From NCBI GenBank assembly GCA_003221295.1, contig QHRA01000175.1, forward strand, positions 1 through 41,308: a DNA stretch of 41,308 nucleotides, written 5' to 3'. The position numbers and the translations under genes were made by a program. Under the pieces are notes generated by a model. That model was not told the DNA's origin, ran no database searches, and saw nothing but the letters and a program-made list of their open reading frames with translations. The stretch is from Verrucomicrobiota bacterium (GTDB taxonomy: Bacteria; Verrucomicrobiota; Verrucomicrobiia; Chthoniobacterales; UBA10450). Below, in pieces: positions 37,253-41,308 of the stretch (position 1 is its first letter; each line of letters starts with the position of its first letter).

Positions 37253-38548
37253 CTAATCCAACCCCAGCGCCTTAAATTTCTCGTCGACGTAGCGTAAATG
37301 GATTTCGAGCGAGCAAAGTTTGTCGATTTCTTTCGCGGTTAACTTTGCCATGATTTGGCGCTCGGCTTTCACGTTTTCGGCCAGAGATTTTTTGCCGCGC
37401 CAGGTTTTCATTGCGGCGCGTTGCACCGCTTCGTAGGCTGTTTTGCGAGCGAGTCCGGCACGAGTAAGCGCGAGCAGGATCGACTGACTGAAATAAAGTC
37501 CCTTCGTCATTTCCAGGTTGCGCGTCATGTTTTCCGGATAAACGCGCAAGCCGCCCACTAGCTCGCACAGCTTCACCAGCATGTAGTCGAGTAACGTGCA
37601 AGAGTCGGGCAGGATAATTCGCTCGGCGCTGGAGTGACTAATGTCGCGTTCGTGCCAGAGCGCGACGTTTTCCAGCGCGACCAGTGCATTCCCGCGGATG
37701 ACGCGAGCGAGGCCGCTCAATCGTTCACCCGTTATCGGGTTGCGTTTGTGCGGCATGGCCGAACTGCCCTTCTGACCCTCGCCAAAGAACTCTTCCACCT
37801 CCAAAACTTCAGTCCGTTGCAAATGGCGGAATTCCGTAGCCCAGCGATCGATCGAAGACGCAACCAAGGCTAGGGTCGTGAGGAATTCGGCGTGACGGTC
37901 GCGCTGCACAATCTGCGTCGAGATCGTTGCTGGACGCAATCCAAGCTTCTGACAAACTTCACGCTCGATCCGCGGATCAAGATGCGCATGGGTTCCAACC
38001 GCGCCGCTCAATTTTCCCACGCGAATACGCTCGCGCGTTTGTGTGAGGCGTTCTTCGGCGCGCCCGAATTCGTCAAACATCAGGGCGAGCTTCAGACCAA
38101 ACGTGATCGGCTCGGCATGAATGCCGTGACTGCGTCCGATCATGGGCGTCCTTTTATATTTGCGCGCCTGTTTGCTGATGATTTTTCGCAGTGCGGCCAG
38201 ATCATCTGAAAGAATCCTGGCCGACTCCGTCATCTGGACCGCGAGGGTGGTATCGAGAATGTCGGAGGAAGTTAATCCCTGGTGGATCCAGCGCGCCGCC
38301 GGACCGACATAGGATGCGACATTTTCGAGAAACGCGATGACATCGTGATTTGTCCGCTTCTCGATCTCGTTGATTTCATCGATCTCGAATTTTCCTTTTT
38401 TGCGAATGACCGCGGCGTCTTCCTTTGGAATCAAACCAAGCCGCGCCATGGCGTCACAGGCGATTTTTTCAATCTCAAGCCAGATTTCGAATTTGCGCTG
38501 GTCCGACCAGATGGCGCGCATTTCCGACCGGGAATAGCGGGCGATCAT
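37253..38548 (-). CDS. purB: Adenylosuccinate lyase
   Basis: RYSRSEMRAIWSDQRKFEIWLEIE; TNHDVIAFLENVA; GLTSSDILDTTLA; signature GSSAMPHKRNPI. Confidence 0.97.
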   Translation of the reverse strand: MIARYSRSEMRAIWSDQRKFEIWLEIEKIACDAMARLGLIPKEDAAVIRKKGKFEIDEINEIEKRTNHDVIAFLENVASYVGPAARWIHQGLTSSDILDTTLAVQMTESARILSDDLAALRKIISKQARKYKRTPMIGRSHGIHAEPITFGLKLALMFDEFGRAEERLTQTRERIRVGKLSGAVGTHAHLDPRIEREVCQKLGLRPATISTQIVQRDRHAEFLTTLALVASSIDRWATEFRHLQRTEVLEVEEFFGEGQKGSSAMPHKRNPITGERLSGLARVIRGNALVALENVALWHERDISHSSAERIILPDSCTLLDYMLVKLCELVGGLRVYPENMTRNLEMTKGLYFSQSILLALTRAGLARKTAYEAVQRAAMKTWRGKKSLAENVKAERQIMAKLTAKEIDKLCSLEIHLRYVDEKFKALGLD

Positions 38549-38583
38549 CGGAGCACCATAAGAGCGCCGCGAAAACCCGAAAA

Positions 38584-38629
38584 GGGAAAAAACAAAAACG
38601 CTCCGGCAGCAAAAGCTACCGGAGCGTTT
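38584..38629 (-). terminator. Intrinsic (Rho-independent) terminator, minus strand, for the small ORF 38649-38870
   Basis: Perfect 11-bp stem AAACGCTCCGG (38596-38606) / CCGGAGCGTTT (38619-38629); minus-strand read continues into TTTTTGTTTTTT. Confidence 0.85.
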
Positions 38630-38648
38630 CGAAATTATTTGGCCGCGT

Positions 38649-38870
38649 TTAGCAAACCTTCGCGCGCAGGAAACGGCCGTGATCTTCTACGCGCACCCGT
38701 CCGCTGCCAAGTAAGTCGGCGACGGTGGCGACGGTTTCGCGGCTGCTTTTGGTGCACGAACTAACGGCGAGGATTAGATCGCCGAGGGAAAGCTTTTGGG
38801 GCCGACGCAAAATCTGAGAGTCTTTGTTCATGACGGACAAAAAGACAGCAAACTGGGTGCCAACGTTCAT
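38649..38870 (-). CDS. Small protein of unknown function (73 aa, or about 60 aa from an internal Met)
   Basis: Short ORF (LSLGDLILAVSSCTKSSRETVATVADLLGSGRVRVEDHG) with a strong terminator directly downstream. Confidence 0.65.
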   Translation of the reverse strand: MNVGTQFAVFLSVMNKDSQILRRPQKLSLGDLILAVSSCTKSSRETVATVADLLGSGRVRVEDHGRFLRAKVC

Positions 38871-39028
38871 AAATAATACATTGCGTGGTATATTCGGGCA
38901 CCCGGGAGCAACTTTTCTGACTGCAACTGACTATATTCTGACACTCGTGTTTAATTTTTGAACACCCTCGCTTAGGTCAATGGCGCCCGAAATGGAAGCT
39001 CGAAGACCGAACAAGGACACATTCGCTT

Positions 39029-39664
39029 CTATAGTTGGGCTCTCTCGTTTGGCCTCGCGGTCAAGCGCATCACCACAAAATACAGGACGCACAACACAAT
39101 GACGCCGGCGGCAATGACGTGGGATTTTGCTTTCAGCGCCGTTGCCAGACCGGCCGGGTCGCGCAGCATCTCGGGCGTGATGGCGGTCTGTCCAAACCAC
39201 GCCAGCACTGCGCACCAAATCGCTGAGCCGACGACTGTCATGATGCTAAAGGTCAAGAAATTCATTCGAATGATGCCTGCCGGAATGGAGATGAGATGGC
39301 GAATCACCGGTAATAGGCGCGCAAAAAAGATCCCACCGGCCTCGTAGCGATGCAGCCAGTGTTCGGCACGGATCAATTTTGATTCGCTGACTGCAAAAAA
39401 ACGCCCCCATTTTACGATCACGATCCGTCCAAGCCATAACGATACCCAGTAAGTGATGGACGCCCCGAGCCATGAACCAAATGTTCCCGCTGCGATCACG
39501 CCCCAGATGTTCAATTTCCCCTGCCCTGCCAGGAATGCGGCCGGCGGAATCACGATTTCGCTCGGCACGGGAAAGATCGAGCTCTCCAATGCCATCAGCG
39601 CAATGATCCCCAGATAACCGCCATGCAGAACCCAATCGAACCAGATTTGAAGCAGATGTTGCAT
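39029..39664 (-). CDS. DedA family membrane protein
   Basis: YLGIIALMALESSIFPVPSEIVIPPAAFLAGQGKLN; GSWLGASITYWVSLWLGR; FFARLLPVIRHLISIPAGIIRMNFL. Confidence 0.92.
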   Translation of the reverse strand: MQHLLQIWFDWVLHGGYLGIIALMALESSIFPVPSEIVIPPAAFLAGQGKLNIWGVIAAGTFGSWLGASITYWVSLWLGRIVIVKWGRFFAVSESKLIRAEHWLHRYEAGGIFFARLLPVIRHLISIPAGIIRMNFLTFSIMTVVGSAIWCAVLAWFGQTAITPEMLRDPAGLATALKAKSHVIAAGVIVLCVLYFVVMRLTARPNERAQL

Positions 39665-39695
39665 GTTGTCATTCCGGGCGAAGTCGAGGAATCTC
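39664..39695. repeat. Solo arm of a GTCATTCCGGGCGAAGTCGAGGAATCTC repeat upstream of dedA
   Basis: GTCATTCCGGGCGAAGTCGAGGAATCTC, same general type as GTCATCC[CT]GAGCGCAGCGA at 23990 and 26589. Confidence 0.6.
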
Positions 39696-39764
39696 TCCGC
39701 GACCGCCCAATGAATCCGCGCTAGTTCAGTCCAAAATCCGCAATCCGCAATCTGAAATTTAAAA

Positions 39765-41308
39765 ATGTCGATCTACCGACGCGTGCTGAAATATTATCGC
39801 GGATTTCTTACGCGGTCGCTTGTCGCACTTGCATTCTCTTTCGCCGCGATCGGATTGAATCTGCTCAAGCCATGGCCGTTTAAGATCATCGTCGACGAAA
39901 TTTTAAAGGATCACGGTGATTTTGTTCAGTTTGGGTTCCGGTGGTGGTTCGGCGGCCACGTCACGACACCAGCGTTTAATGCTGCCGAAGCAATCGCGCT
40001 TCTCTGCCTTGCGATGGTAGTGATCCAGCTTCTTTGGAGCCTGCTGAACCTGGCCAGCAATTACATTTTTGTGAAGATCGGGCTCGAATCTCTTCTGCGT
40101 TTGCGGACCGAGCTCTACGCGCATTTGCAGCGTCTCTCGCTCAAGTTTCATGACACCCGCCGTTCGGCCGATTCCAGTTTTCGCGTCGCTTATGATTCGC
40201 AGTCGATCCAGACCATCTATAACAAAGGCTTCACAAACATCGTTAGCTCTGGCGTTACGCTGTTTGGCACGTTCGCCATCATGCTGCGACTCGACTGGCA
40301 ACTGACGTTGCTTTCCCTTGCCATCGTTCCCTTGCTTTTCGGCACGATCTATTTTTTTGCCAAACGCATTCGCACGCAATCCACCACTATCCAAGAACAG
40401 GAGAGTGCGTTGCTCACGCAGGCGCAGGAAGGACTGAGCTCCATTCGGATGGTGCACGCCTTTGGTCGCGAGGAATTCGAAGTCTCGCAATTTCATCGGC
40501 AGGCGCATGGAAGTCTGCAGGCGAACCTGCGTCTCACCATGACAAATGTGAAAAGTGGTCTCGCGATCAGTACCCTGATCGTGAGCGGGACGGCCGCGAT
40601 GTATTACGTGGGATCGTTGCATGTGATGGCGGGCACTCTCACGCTCGGAGCCCTTCTGGTTTTCGTCGCTTACGTGGTGATGCTTTACCAGCCGCTCGAA
40701 TCCCTGACCTACACTGCGTGGGCGATGGAAGGCGCAACCGCCGGCGCGCGGCGTTGCTTCGAAATCCTTGATCGTCAGGATGACGTCGTGGATTCGCCGA
40801 ACGCCGTGGCGATTGAAAAGACGAAAGGTGCGATCTCTTTCCGGAACGCCAGCTTCGGCTATGATTCGACGCGCGAAATTTTGAGTAACATTAATCTCGA
40901 GATCGCGCCGAATCAGATCGTGGCGCTGGTAGGCGGAACCGGTGCTGGCAAAAGCACGTTGTTGAGTTTGGTGCCCCGATTCTATGATCCAACGGCGGGA
41001 CGGCTGACACTGGATGGTCGCGACATTCGCGAGATCACGAAAAAATCCTTGCGTCAGCAGATCGCGATCGTGTTGCAGGATACGCTCCTGTTTTCAACCA
41101 CGGTGCGTGAGAACATCGCTTACGGACGACCAGACGCGACCGAAAAGGAAATTCGCGAAGCAGCGCGACGGGCACAAGCCGATCAGTTCATTTCCAATTT
41201 GCCGGATGCCTACGAAAGCCAGGTCGGCGAGCGCGGCGGACACCTCAGTGTCGGTCAGCGCCAGCGGATCGGGATCGCACGCGCATTTTTGAAAAATGCG
41301 CCGATTTT
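39765..41308 (+). CDS. ABC exporter, fused transmembrane/ATPase (MsbA-like); 3' end truncated by the window (absent from the supplied ORF track)
   Basis: ATG at 39765 gives MSIYRRVLKYYRGFLTRSLVALAFSF...; Walker A ALVGGTGAGKSTLLSLVPRFYDPTAG; QIAIVLQDTLLFSTTVRENIAYGRP; LSVGQRQRIGIARA; open to the last base. Confidence 0.93.
   Translation, partial: MSIYRRVLKYYRGFLTRSLVALAFSFAAIGLNLLKPWPFKIIVDEILKDHGDFVQFGFRWWFGGHVTTPAFNAAEAIALLCLAMVVIQLLWSLLNLASNYIFVKIGLESLLRLRTELYAHLQRLSLKFHDTRRSADSSFRVAYDSQSIQTIYNKGFTNIVSSGVTLFGTFAIMLRLDWQLTLLSLAIVPLLFGTIYFFAKRIRTQSTTIQEQESALLTQAQEGLSSIRMVHAFGREEFEVSQFHRQAHGSLQANLRLTMTNVKSGLAISTLIVSGTAAMYYVGSLHVMAGTLTLGALLVFVAYVVMLYQPLESLTYTAWAMEGATAGARRCFEILDRQDDVVDSPNAVAIEKTKGAISFRNASFGYDSTREILSNINLEIAPNQIVALVGGTGAGKSTLLSLVPRFYDPTAGRLTLDGRDIREITKKSLRQQIAIVLQDTLLFSTTVRENIAYGRPDATEKEIREAARRAQADQFISNLPDAYESQVGERGGHLSVGQRQRIGIARAFLKNAPI

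Noticed and set aside
39903-40622. 239-aa minus-strand ORF near the right end
   Set aside because: Antisense to the truncated ABC exporter, whose plus-strand frame carries clear motifs but was not listed because it lacks a stop in the window.

Overview
The window is a gene-dense, GC-rich chromosomal segment from a Gram-negative bacterium. LPS-core genes (heptose/KDO) and gene content suggest a soil Verrucomicrobiota-like organism, but that taxonomy is inference. I see no rRNA, tRNA, CRISPR array, phage genes or transposase. Most of the content is housekeeping: lysC, thrC, a leucine/branched-chain catabolism cluster, manC-like, yqgF/truA, cysD/cysNC, nuoB/nuoC, an L,D-transpeptidase, purine nucleoside phosphorylase, 7TM-HD hydrolase/phoH, heptose and KDO genes (hldA-like, gmhB, kdsB), pyrG, sua5, purE, aroK, queG, a MacAB-like efflux operon, a double-receiver PATAN regulator, purB, DedA and a truncated ABC exporter. 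The two most notable signals are: (1) several families of palindromic repeats, some sharing TGTAG...CTACA termini, that sit in operon junctions and, unusually, in frame inside conserved protein genes (E1-E2 fusion linkers, Sua5 domain loop, and probably QueG, the response-regulator linker and the NuoB tail); and (2) a single 1028-codon ORF fusing E1alpha, E1beta, a lipoyl domain and an E2 acyltransferase, with no evident peripheral-subunit-binding domain. All calls come from reading the sequence and the supplied ORFs; no database search was run.
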